Below, piece after piece: positions 14,755-21,836 of a DNA stretch of 23,578 nucleotides. Origin of the DNA: an uncultured Actinomycetes bacterium (GTDB taxonomy: Bacteria > Actinomycetota > Thermoleophilia > Solirubrobacterales > 70-9). A program made the translations under genes and the position numbers. Every line of letters starts with the position of its first letter. The first letter of the stretch is position 1. Under the pieces are notes generated by a model. The model ran no database searches. It was not told where the DNA came from and saw nothing but the letters and a program-made list of their open reading frames with translations. The stretch is taken from positions 1 to 23,578 of the forward strand of contig CAMLHB010000015.1 of the NCBI GenBank assembly GCA_946479725.1, in the 5' to 3' direction.

Positions 14755-15714
14755 ATGGACCCGGCAATCGTCCTCTTCGGATTGGGCATCGGCGTACTGG
14801 TCGGTATGACCGGCATGGGCGGAGGCTCGCTGATGACCCCGCTGTTGATCCTCATCTTCGGCATCCAGCCGACGACGGCGATCGGCACCGACATCTTCTA
14901 CTCGGCCGTGACCAAGACGGTGGGCGGCTGGCGCCATTTCCGGATGAAGACGGTGAACATGGAGCTGGTCAAATGGCTGGCGCTCGGCAGCGTCCCCTCC
15001 GCCGTCAGCGGCGTCCTCCTCGTCTCCTGGCTGCAGACGCAGGTCGGCGAAGACCGGCTCGACGAACTCGTCTACGCGGTGCTCGGCGGCACCCTGCTGA
15101 TGGTCGGGATCATCACCCTGACCCGGGCGCTGATCCTGCGCAACCTGATCGACGAGCGCGACCGCTTCGAGGTCGAGCGCCGCCACAAAGTCGCGGCGGT
15201 CGTGATCGGGGCGACCACCGGCTTCGTGATCGGGATCACCTCGGCCGGCTCGGGCACCGTGATCGCGATCCTGCTGATCGCCGTCTACCGGCTGGCGCCG
15301 AAAAAAGTCGTCGGTACCGACGTCTTCCATGCCGCGGTCCTGCTCTGGGCGGCGGGGATCGCCCACTGGATCGGCGGCAACGTCGACTTCGTCCTCGCCG
15401 GCAACATCCTCCTCGGCTCGGTGCCGGGCGTGATCATCGGCGCGGCGCTGTCGGACAAGGCGCCGCAGGGCTTCATCCGCACTGCCCTCGGGCTCGTCCT
15501 CGTCGGCTCGGGCATCGTCACGATCCAGAAGGGCGACCCCGCGGTGTGGCCGATCGCCGCCGGGATCGCCGCGATCGGGCTCGGCCTGGTCCTCTACGCG
15601 CCCCACTGGCTCAACCGCCGCCGCGAGGCCCAGCGCCGGGTGGCGGAGGAGCTGGAGGGCCGGCAAGAGCTCGAGCAGGCGGCGGCCCTCGGCCGCACGC
15701 TGCCCGCCGACTGA
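14755..15714 (+). CDS. TauE/SafE family exporter
   Basis: A 319-residue membrane protein of the TauE/SafE (sulfite exporter, DUF81) family. It has two repeats of hydrophobic helices. The first begins MDPAIVLFGLGIGVLVGMTGMGGGSLMTPLLI with IQPTTAIGTDIFYSAVTKTVGG. The second begins VVIGATTGFVIGITSAGSGTVIAILL with LAPKKVVGTDVFHAAVLLWA. The duplicated G-(S/M)-G-(S/G) loops and the paired 'GTDxF' motifs are characteristic. The C-terminus has a charged cytoplasmic tail (about residues 285-319). The family moves sulfite, sulfonates or other small sulfur anions, usually outward, but direction and substrate are not readable from sequence. AGGAG six bases upstream supports the ATG at 14755. The Rrf2 gene starts 12 bases after its stop and may form one operon. 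Confidence 0.88.
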   Translation: MDPAIVLFGLGIGVLVGMTGMGGGSLMTPLLILIFGIQPTTAIGTDIFYSAVTKTVGGWRHFRMKTVNMELVKWLALGSVPSAVSGVLLVSWLQTQVGEDRLDELVYAVLGGTLLMVGIITLTRALILRNLIDERDRFEVERRHKVAAVVIGATTGFVIGITSAGSGTVIAILLIAVYRLAPKKVVGTDVFHAAVLLWAAGIAHWIGGNVDFVLAGNILLGSVPGVIIGAALSDKAPQGFIRTALGLVLVGSGIVTIQKGDPAVWPIAAGIAAIGLGLVLYAPHWLNRRREAQRRVAEELEGRQELEQAAALGRTLPAD

Positions 15715-15726
15715 TTAACTAGATAC

Positions 15727-16188
15727 ATGCGAGTTTCCGCGAAGGCCGACTACGCGGTGCGGGCCGCTGCCGAGCTCGCCGCCGCCCAGAAAGAGGAGGC
15801 GCCGGTCAAGGGCGAGCGCCTGGCCGACGCACAGGACATCCCCCTGCAGTTCCTCGAGCACATCCTGCTGGAGCTGAAGCACCACGGCATCGTCCGCGCC
15901 CGTCGCGGCGCCAAGGGCGGCTACTGGCTGGCCCGGCCCGCCGACGAGGTCACGGTCGCCGAGATCGTCCGCGCCGTCGAGGGCCCGATCGCCCACGTCC
16001 AGTCGACCCCGCCCGAGGACATCGAGTACCGGGGCAACGCCGAGCACCTGCAGGCGGTCTGGATCGCCGTCCGCGCCAGCCTCCGAACCGTCCTCGAGGA
16101 GGTCACCCTGGCCGACCTCGTCTCCGGCGAGCTGCCGGCCGTCGTCGGCGAGCTGACCGCCGTACCCGACGCCTGGGTCGCGCGCTAA
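15727..16188 (+). CDS. Rrf2-family transcriptional regulator lacking Fe-S cysteines
   Basis: A 153-residue winged-helix regulator of the Rrf2 family. The N-terminus MRVSAKADYAVRAAAELAAA is the family's first helix. The DNA-binding part includes IPLQFLEHILLELKHHGIVRARRGAKGGYWLARP, with the wing at RGAKGGYWL. The C-terminal region (EIVRAVEGPIAHV and onward) forms the dimerisation part. No cysteine occurs anywhere, so the three-cysteine cluster of IscR/NsrR is absent; this resembles CymR-type members that sense sulfur status through other proteins. Its place directly after a TauE-type exporter fits sulfur control, but this is inference. No clear Shine-Dalgarno sequence is seen before the ATG at 15727. 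Confidence 0.88.
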   Translation: MRVSAKADYAVRAAAELAAAQKEEAPVKGERLADAQDIPLQFLEHILLELKHHGIVRARRGAKGGYWLARPADEVTVAEIVRAVEGPIAHVQSTPPEDIEYRGNAEHLQAVWIAVRASLRTVLEEVTLADLVSGELPAVVGELTAVPDAWVAR

Positions 16189-16206
16189 CAGCGCTCCACG
16201 CGCAGC

Positions 16207-17136
16207 GTGGCCAGGCGCTGGAAGATCCTGATCGGCGCCGTCGCGGCGCTCGTCGTGCTGCTGGTGGTCAACATGCTCCTGGTCGAGGGTGAAACCAAGC
16301 CGGCGACGGTGACGGTGCCGGGAGGGCGGATCCTGCACCTGCCCGGCGGCGAGATGCAGGTGCTCGAAAAAGGGCCGCGCCGCGCACCCCCGATCGTCCT
16401 CCTGCACTGCTTCTCCTGCTCGATCGCCTGGTGGCAGCAGCTGATCCCGCTGCTCGATCGCGACCACCGGGTCCTGGCGCTGGACCTGCGCGGCTTCGGG
16501 GGATCGGAAAAGCCCCGCTCCGGCTACTCGATGGAGGACCAGGCGGCCTTCGTGGCCGAAGCGCTGCAGCGGTTGGACGTGCACCGCGCCACGGTCGTCG
16601 GCCACTCCCTGGGCGGCACCGTGGCGACGGCGCTGACCGAAGTCCCCGGCGACTACGTCGGCCGGCTGGTGATCGTCGACCAGGCCCCCGACGAACGCTT
16701 CGCCACCGCGATCGACTTCGCCGAAGAACTAACCACTGCGCCGGTGATCGGCGAGGCCCTGTGGCGGGTGATCCCGGACTTCGCGGTCAAGGAAGGGCTG
16801 CAGGTCGCCTTCGCGCCCGGGTTCGAAGTGCCCGAAGGCTTCGTCGACGGGTTCGACCAGATGACCTACACCTCCTATGCCTCCGACGGCGAGGAGGGCT
16901 CCTATGCGGGGGCCGAGCCGCTCAACCGGAGGATCGAAAGGACGGGCGTTCCGCTGCTGGCGATCTTCGGCGCCGAAGACCAGATCTACGAAGCCGAACC
17001 GGCGCTTGCCGTCTACGCGAAGGTGCCCGGAGCGCAGACGGCGCTGATCCCGGGGGCAGGACATTCGCCGAACGTCGAGAAACCCGCGCGGACCGCAGCT
17101 CTGATTCTCAACTTTGCCCACTCCGGCCGCCATTAG
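16207..17136 (+). CDS. Membrane-anchored alpha/beta hydrolase
   Basis: A 309-residue alpha/beta-hydrolase with an N-terminal signal-anchor (WKILIGAVAALVVLLVVNMLLV), so the catalytic domain is probably outside the membrane. The nucleophile elbow is GHSLGG (VVGHSLGGTVA), the acid is probably the Asp in IFGAEDQIYE, and the histidine is in GAGHSPNVEKP. The oxyanion region is LLHCFSCSIAWW and the strand motif is LDLRGFGGSEKP. The fold covers esterases, lipases, epoxide hydrolases and haloperoxidases, so the substrate cannot be given. The GTG at 16207 is the only start that keeps the full anchor; it lies inside a six-base inverted repeat (16196-16210). It follows the Rrf2 stop by 18 bases and is probably co-transcribed. 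Confidence 0.85.
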   Translation: MARRWKILIGAVAALVVLLVVNMLLVEGETKPATVTVPGGRILHLPGGEMQVLEKGPRRAPPIVLLHCFSCSIAWWQQLIPLLDRDHRVLALDLRGFGGSEKPRSGYSMEDQAAFVAEALQRLDVHRATVVGHSLGGTVATALTEVPGDYVGRLVIVDQAPDERFATAIDFAEELTTAPVIGEALWRVIPDFAVKEGLQVAFAPGFEVPEGFVDGFDQMTYTSYASDGEEGSYAGAEPLNRRIERTGVPLLAIFGAEDQIYEAEPALAVYAKVPGAQTALIPGAGHSPNVEKPARTAALILNFAHSGRH

Positions 17137-17173
17137 GCCACGCTTAGGTTCCCCATCCAACATCTCTCCTGTC

Positions 17174-18916
17174 GTGTTCCTCGTCGATAGTCACCGGCCG
17201 CGCCCGCGGTTGCGCCTTCCCGGCCGCCGGGCGCCGCTCCGCGCGCGCCGGCGTGCGCACTGGCTGGCCCCGCTGGCCGGTCTCTGCACGATCGCCATGG
17301 GCCTCGTCAACGTCGGCTCCGCCCTGACGCCGGGCCTGCACTCGCGGATGCGCCTGCTGCTCGAACTGGTGCCCGGGGAGGTGCCGGTCGCCGCGCACGC
17401 GCTGGCCCTTTCCGCCGGGGTGGCGCTGGTCATCCTCGGGATCTACCTGATGCGTCGCCGGCGCCGGGCCTGGGCGCTGGGGGTGGGCGTCCTGATCGTC
17501 GCCGGCGCGCTCAACCTGCTGAAGGGGCTCGACGTCGAGGAGGCGCTCGCCTGCTGGGCGCTCGCGGCGGTCCTGGTCGCGGGCCGCGGCGCCTTCACGG
17601 TTGTGCACGAGGACAGCGGTTGGCGGGTGCCGCTGCTGCGCAGCGCCGGCATTCTCGCCGGCGTGCTTGTCGCCAGCGTCGTCACCCTGCTCGCGGCCTC
17701 CCACTGGGGCACGCCGGGGCTGAATCCTGGTCGGACCCTGGACGAGCTCACCGCCGCATTGACCCTTTCTTCCCAACCGGTGCGGTACCGCGACCCCTTC
17801 GAGTGGGTCCCGACCGCGCTCGTTCTTCTTTGGGCTGGTGCGCTGGCGACCGTCGCCTGGCAGCTGTTCCGGCCCCTGGCGGGACCGCGCGGACTGCCGC
17901 CGGGGGAACTGCGGCCGCTGGCGGCCGAGCTGGTCGCCTCCCACGGCACCGACACCCTCAGCTTCTTCAAGCTGCGGACCGACAAGCACCACTTCTTCGA
18001 CCGCTCGCGGCGGGCCTTCGTCGGCTACCGGATCGAAGCCGGCGTGCTGCTGGTCTCCGGCGACCCGGTCGGCCCGGTCGAGGCGTTGCCCGACCTGCTG
18101 CGGGACCTCTGCGGCTTCGCCGAGGCGCGTGGCCTCTCGCTCGGGGTAGTCGGTGCCAGTGAGGAGTTCGCCGAGCTGGCGGGTGGCGCCGGGCTCAACT
18201 CCTTCTATATCGGCGACGAGGCGATCGTCGAGCTGGCCGGCTTCTCGCTCGAGGGGCGGGCGATCCGCAAGCTGCGCCAGGCGGTGACCCGGGTCCGCAA
18301 GGCCGGCTACACGGTGGCGCTGCACTCGATGGGCGAGCTCTCCGAGGCACAGCTGCGCGAGCTCGAGGAGGTCTCCGACCGCTGGCGCGGCGAGGAACCC
18401 GAGCGTGGATTCTCGATGGCGATCGACAGCCTCCGCGGCGACCACCTCGACGAGAGCCTGGTTCTGGTGGCGCGCGACGCCGAGGGCCAGGTCCGCGGCT
18501 TCCTCCACTTCGCCCCCTGTCACGGCCGCTCGGCCGCTTCGTTGGGCCTGATGCGGCGGGACCGCGAGACCGTCAACGGCCTCACCGAGTACCTCGTGGT
18601 CAGCGCGATCGAGATGCTGGGGGAGCGCGGGGTGGAGGAGATCTCGCTCAACTTCGCCGCCTTCGCCCGCTGGCTGCGCGAGCCGAGCGGAATCGCCGAG
18701 CGCACGCTCGGCCGCCTCGTCGCCCTCGCCAACCCCTACTTCCAGATCGAGAGCCTCTACCGCTTCAACGCCAAGTTCAACCCCCGCTGGCAGCCCCGCT
18801 ACCTGCTCTACGAGCGCGGCCCCCTCAGCTTCGCCCGCACCGGTCTGGCAGCCATGTTCGCCGAGGGCCAGCTGCCCTCTCCGAGCCTCCCGGCCCCGTT
18901 CCAGCTGCGCGGCTAG
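17174..18916 (+). CDS. MprF/LysX-type DUF2156 (phosphatidylglycerol lysyltransferase-domain) protein
   Basis: A 580-residue membrane enzyme with about six helices in the first 240 residues (for example APLAGLCTIAMGLVNVGSAL, GVALVILGIYLM, LGVGVLIVAGALNLLKGL, AGVLVASVVTLLAAS, ALVLLWAGALATVAWQLF). A cytoplasmic DUF2156 domain follows (about 265-565). In that domain GTDTLSFFKLRTDKHHFFD, GYRIEAGVLLVSGDPVGP, RKLRQAVTRVRKAGY, RGFSMAIDSLRGDHLDESLVLVAR and FAAFARWLR match the tRNA-dependent aminoacyl-phosphatidylglycerol synthase family. Members transfer Lys or Ala from tRNA to phosphatidylglycerol, changing envelope charge and resistance to cationic peptides. No lysyl-tRNA synthetase domain is fused, unlike mycobacterial LysX. 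The GTG at 17174 is my choice; the frame is open further upstream but that part has no family-like sequence. Which amino acid it uses is unknown. Confidence 0.82.
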   Translation: MFLVDSHRPRPRLRLPGRRAPLRARRRAHWLAPLAGLCTIAMGLVNVGSALTPGLHSRMRLLLELVPGEVPVAAHALALSAGVALVILGIYLMRRRRRAWALGVGVLIVAGALNLLKGLDVEEALACWALAAVLVAGRGAFTVVHEDSGWRVPLLRSAGILAGVLVASVVTLLAASHWGTPGLNPGRTLDELTAALTLSSQPVRYRDPFEWVPTALVLLWAGALATVAWQLFRPLAGPRGLPPGELRPLAAELVASHGTDTLSFFKLRTDKHHFFDRSRRAFVGYRIEAGVLLVSGDPVGPVEALPDLLRDLCGFAEARGLSLGVVGASEEFAELAGGAGLNSFYIGDEAIVELAGFSLEGRAIRKLRQAVTRVRKAGYTVALHSMGELSEAQLRELEEVSDRWRGEEPERGFSMAIDSLRGDHLDESLVLVARDAEGQVRGFLHFAPCHGRSAASLGLMRRDRETVNGLTEYLVVSAIEMLGERGVEEISLNFAAFARWLREPSGIAERTLGRLVALANPYFQIESLYRFNAKFNPRWQPRYLLYERGPLSFARTGLAAMFAEGQLPSPSLPAPFQLRG

Positions 18917-18932
18917 CTGGTTCTTTAACTCT

Positions 18933-18946
18933 GATAATCTGATTCT
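18933..18946 (+). promoter_or_regulatory. -10-like promoter for the toxin-antitoxin pair
   Basis: GATAAT (18933-18938), five of six matches to the -10 consensus, lies eight bases before the GTG at 18947, in a short AT-rich patch. TAATCT in the same patch is an overlapping alternative. No Shine-Dalgarno sequence is visible, so a leaderless or very short-leader transcript is plausible. Confidence 0.4.
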
Positions 18947-19198
18947 GTGAAGCAGCTCAGCGCAACGGATGCGTCGCGTCGATTCTCGGAGGTTCTGGAC
19001 GACGTGGAGCGGGATGGAGAGTCCTACGTCGTCGTGCGTCACGGCCGAGCCGTCGCAACGATCGGCCCTGCCAGCGGTGGAACCGGGAAAGCGCTGAAGG
19101 AAGCGCTGTCGTCGAACGGGCCAGACGATGCCTGGGCAGGCGACTTGCGTGAGCTTCGCGAGCGCATGAAGCCAGAGATGGACCACTGGCGCGACTGA
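18947..19198 (+). CDS. Phd/YefM-family antitoxin
   Basis: An 83-residue antitoxin with the family's N-terminal DNA-binding fold: MKQLSATDASRRFSEVLDDVERDGESYVVVRHGRAVATIGP. The pattern 'SxTDASRRFSEVLDxVE...Y.VVxHGRxVAxI' is typical, and this part also forms the dimer and represses its own promoter. The C-terminal half (about 45-83, DAWAGDLRELRERMKPEMDHW) is a helical tail that in the family wraps the toxin. The GTG at 18947 starts translation. The toxin frame begins inside its last codons, so the pair is translationally coupled. In the family the antitoxin is made in excess and degraded by proteases under stress. Confidence 0.88.
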   Translation: MKQLSATDASRRFSEVLDDVERDGESYVVVRHGRAVATIGPASGGTGKALKEALSSNGPDDAWAGDLRELRERMKPEMDHWRD

Positions 19199-19578
19199 TC
19201 CTCGACACTACGGTTCTCGTCGATGCCGAGCGTGATGGCGATTCGCTCCGCGCGGCGATCGACGACGCGGACGACGTCGCGGTGGCGGCGATCACCGTTG
19301 CCGAGCTGAAGGTCGGTGTGGCGCTTGCCGAGGGACAACGGCGGGAAAAGCGCGAACGATTCGTGACCGCGGTTCTCGATGCCGTCTCCGTCGAGCCCTA
19401 CGACCTTGACGTGGCCGAGGCGCATGCGGCTCTGCTGGTCCACGTCCGGCGGGAGGGTAGCCCCCGAGGCGCCCACGACTTGATCATCGCGGCCACGGCC
19501 CGAGCCCGGGAGCGGCGAGTCATCACCCCGGACCGGAAAGCCTTCGGGGATCTCCCCGACGTCCCGGTCGAAGCCTAG
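19186..19578 (+). CDS. PIN-domain (VapC-like) toxin with a non-canonical start
   Basis: A 130-residue PIN-domain ribonuclease toxin. The acidic active-site residues are present: Asp in LILDTTVLVD, Glu in ITVAELKVGV, Asp in GAHDLIIAATARA and Asp in TPDRKAFGDL. The first aspartate lies upstream of the first GTG (19282), which therefore cannot be the true start. Between the in-frame stop at 19150-19152 and that aspartate there is no ATG, GTG or TTG; the candidates are CTG at 19186 (giving MARLILDTTVLVD), CTG at 19195 (overlapping the antitoxin TGA) and ATC at 19198. I chose 19186 because MARLILDT is a typical PIN N-terminus. It overlaps the antitoxin by 13 bases. The target RNA is unknown. Confidence 0.82.
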   Translation: MARLILDTTVLVDAERDGDSLRAAIDDADDVAVAAITVAELKVGVALAEGQRREKRERFVTAVLDAVSVEPYDLDVAEAHAALLVHVRREGSPRGAHDLIIAATARARERRVITPDRKAFGDLPDVPVEA

Positions 19579-20492
19579 GTCCGTTCCTTCTCCTCGACCG
19601 GCGCCGGCACGAGGTCGAAGTCACGGCCGAGGCGCAGCTCGCTGTAGCGGCGGGTCCAGTCGTCGTTGATTCGGTCTGACTGCTTCTTCATCCGGGGCTC
19701 GAACTCGAAGCCCTCGGGACAGGTGAGGCCGAGGCGCTCGAGCAGGTTGAGGGTGCTGGTCTCGTAGTCGGCGGCGAAGTTCTCGTAGAGGACGAGGATC
19801 GGCTTGATCCCGGCGTGCTCGAAGAAGGCGTCCCAGGAGGCCTCTTCGACCAGCAGTTGCTCCAGCAGGTGGTCGATCGCCTTGTAGTGGAAGCGGAGCT
19901 GGGGGCGGTGGGCCTCGACGAAGCTGCGGTAGGGGGGAGAGCCGTCCTCCTCGACCGAGGCGGCCTTGGCGCTGGCCTGGTCCTCGCGCCAGGTCGCCGT
20001 CTGCACCGCCTTCCAGAGCGAGACCGCCTGGCGCACCTTGTTGGCGCGGACCACGCGGACGAAGGTGAGGCCGGGGAGGACCGTCGGCAGCAGCTCCGCC
20101 AGGGGCACGTCGCGGTAGGCGGGGACGTTGCGCAGGAGGCTGACGAACTCGCCGAAGTAGCCCCACATCAGCTTCGCGCCGAAGACGCCGTTCTCGGTGG
20201 TGCCGGTCTCGAAAGCCCACTCGAGGTAGCGGTCGTAGGCAGCGCGGCTCCAGAGGGGGGAGCGCGGCTGGGGGTCGGAGCCGACGCTGCGCTCGCCGAG
20301 GTGGTCGCGGATCGACTGGTCCTCGACGCCGAGGAAGTATTCCTCCGGCCGGCGCGGGCGGCCGCTGTGCCGGAGCGCCTCGAAGTACTCCTCGGGGCGG
20401 CCGGCAACGTCGGTTTCCTCGAGCGCGTGGCAGACCAGGGTGCTGCCGCTGCGGGGGGTGGCGCAGACGAGGTAGGAGCGATCGGGTTTCAT
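19575..20492 (-). CDS. Stf0-like sulfotransferase
   Basis: A 305-residue PAPS-dependent sulfotransferase resembling mycobacterial Stf0, which sulfates the 2-position of trehalose. Visible: the 5'-phosphosulfate loop YLVCATPRSGSTLVCHAL (residues about 7-24), AGRPEEYFEAL (with a Glu in the position of the Stf0 catalytic residue), NGVFGAKLMWGYF, the 3'-phosphate site VRVVRANKVRQAVSLWKAVQTATW, and the late QSDRINDDWTRRYSE segment. The overall order follows Stf0 from end to end. The acceptor may be trehalose or another glycolipid sugar and is not proved. The ATG at 20490-20492 is 18 bases from the divergent sulfatase start; GGAGG lies 12 bases upstream, a long spacer. The 3' end overlaps the toxin stop by four bases. 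Confidence 0.87.
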   Translation of the reverse strand: MKPDRSYLVCATPRSGSTLVCHALEETDVAGRPEEYFEALRHSGRPRRPEEYFLGVEDQSIRDHLGERSVGSDPQPRSPLWSRAAYDRYLEWAFETGTTENGVFGAKLMWGYFGEFVSLLRNVPAYRDVPLAELLPTVLPGLTFVRVVRANKVRQAVSLWKAVQTATWREDQASAKAASVEEDGSPPYRSFVEAHRPQLRFHYKAIDHLLEQLLVEEASWDAFFEHAGIKPILVLYENFAADYETSTLNLLERLGLTCPEGFEFEPRMKKQSDRINDDWTRRYSELRLGRDFDLVPAPVEEKERT

Positions 20493-20510
20493 CTAATTTA
20501 GGTACCTCCG
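20493..20510. promoter_or_regulatory. 18-bp divergent spacer between sulfotransferase and sulfatase genes
   Basis: The two start codons are separated by only 18 bases. On the plus strand TAATTT (20494-20499), a -10-like box, lies 11 bases before the sulfatase ATG. On the minus strand GGAGG (20505-20509) lies 12 bases before the sulfotransferase ATG. Promoters must overlap each other's coding sequence, or the sulfatase is transcribed with almost no leader. Confidence 0.4.
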
Positions 20511-21836
20511 ATGAGGCCACCCAACATCCTCTACATCCATTCTCACGACACCGGGCGCTATGTCCAGCCCTACGGGTTCCAGGTCCCGACCCCGAACATC
20601 CAGATGCTGGCCGACCAGGGAGTTTTGTTCCGCGAGGCCTTTTGCGCCGCCCCGACCTGCTCGGGCAGCCGCGCCAGCCTCCTCACCGGCCTCTACTGCC
20701 ACAACAACGGCATGCTCGGTCTCGCCCACCGCGGCTGGAAGCTGAACGACTACGGCCAGCATTGGGTTCACACCCTGCGCGAGGTCGGCTACCGCTCGAT
20801 CCTGATCGGCGAGCAGCACATATCCCTCGACCCGGCGGTAATCGGCTACGACGAGATCGTCCCGGTCGACCAGAACCACGCCCATTTCGTCGCCCCGCTG
20901 ACGATCAAGACCCTGCGCGAGGCGCCGGCCGAGCCCTGGTTCATGTCGGTCGGCTTCTTCGAGACCCACCGCAACTTCGCCGCCCCGACCTCGGTCCGCG
21001 ACACGCTCTACTCGCTGCCGCCGTCGAACCTGCCCGACACCCCGGCAACCCGCCGCGACATGGCGGCCTTCAAGGCCAGCGCCCGCTCGCTCGACCAGGG
21101 GATCGGCGCCGTCCTCCACGCGCTCCACGACTTCGGCCTGGTCGAGCACACGGTCGTCATCTGCACCACCGATCACGGCATCGCCTTCCCCGGCGCCAAG
21201 GCCACCCTCTTCGACCGCGGCACCGGGGTGATGATGATCGTCCGCGGCCCCGGCTTCACCGGCGGCAAGGTCGTCGACGCGCCGGTCAGCCATCTCGACG
21301 TCTTCCCGACCCTCTGCGACATCTCCGGCGCCGAGCACCCCGACTGGCTGCAGGGGACCTCGCTGCTGCCGCTGGTCCGGGGAGAGGTCGAGAGCCTCCA
21401 CGAGGCGATCTTCAGCGAGACGACCTTCCATGCCGCCTACCAGCCCCACCGGGCGATCCGGACCGAGCGTTGGAAGTACATAAGGAGGTTTGACGAATAC
21501 CCGCATCCGGTGCTGGCTAACTGCGACGACAGCGCCACCAAGGACCTCCTGGTCGAGGCGGGGTGGGGGGAGCAGGAGGTCGCCGAGGAGCAGCTCTACG
21601 ACTTGGTGCTGGATCCTGAGGAGGGCCGCAACTGCGCCGGCGACCCCGGCAAGGCGGACGTGTTGGCGGAGCTGCGCGGGCGTCTGGAGGCCTGGATGCG
21701 GGAGACCGAGGATCCGCTGCTGGACGGGCCGGTGGCGCCGCCGGAGGGGGCGATCGTCAACGAGCAGTGGCAGGTCTCGCCCGACGATCCGGTGCGGATC
21801 GTCAAGGCCGGCCCCACGGCCGCTCCATCCAGGTGA
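20511..21836 (+). CDS. Sulfatase, N-sulfoglucosamine-sulfohydrolase-like
   Basis: A 441-residue type I sulfatase of the alkaline-phosphatase superfamily, closest in layout to sulfoglucosamine sulfohydrolases. Visible: NILYIHSHDTGRYVQPYG (metal-binding start, residues 5-22), APTCSGSRASLLTGLYCHNNG (catalytic segment, Cys50), HISLDP, VGFFETHRNF, PDTPATRRDMAAFKAS, and ICTTDHGIAFPGAKATL with Asp221 and His222 for the calcium site. The formylglycine motif is CSGSR instead of the usual CxPSR, so the proline is replaced by glycine. The late ERWKYIRRFDEYPHP and QLYDLVLDPEEGRN segments are normal for the family. No signal peptide is seen, so it acts in the cytoplasm unless exported otherwise. It is divergent from the sulfotransferase. 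The 3' end overlaps the phosphatase gene by 35 bases. Confidence 0.88.
   Translation: MRPPNILYIHSHDTGRYVQPYGFQVPTPNIQMLADQGVLFREAFCAAPTCSGSRASLLTGLYCHNNGMLGLAHRGWKLNDYGQHWVHTLREVGYRSILIGEQHISLDPAVIGYDEIVPVDQNHAHFVAPLTIKTLREAPAEPWFMSVGFFETHRNFAAPTSVRDTLYSLPPSNLPDTPATRRDMAAFKASARSLDQGIGAVLHALHDFGLVEHTVVICTTDHGIAFPGAKATLFDRGTGVMMIVRGPGFTGGKVVDAPVSHLDVFPTLCDISGAEHPDWLQGTSLLPLVRGEVESLHEAIFSETTFHAAYQPHRAIRTERWKYIRRFDEYPHPVLANCDDSATKDLLVEAGWGEQEVAEEQLYDLVLDPEEGRNCAGDPGKADVLAELRGRLEAWMRETEDPLLDGPVAPPEGAIVNEQWQVSPDDPVRIVKAGPTAAPSR

Noticed and set aside
17144..19186. Minus-strand open frame of 680 codons opposite the MprF-like and antitoxin genes
   Set aside because: It spans several unrelated genes and intergenic gaps and has repetitive Gln/Arg/Glu composition typical of an antisense shadow.
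19282..19284. GTG as the start of the PIN toxin
   Set aside because: It would remove the LILDTTVLVD segment with the first catalytic aspartate.
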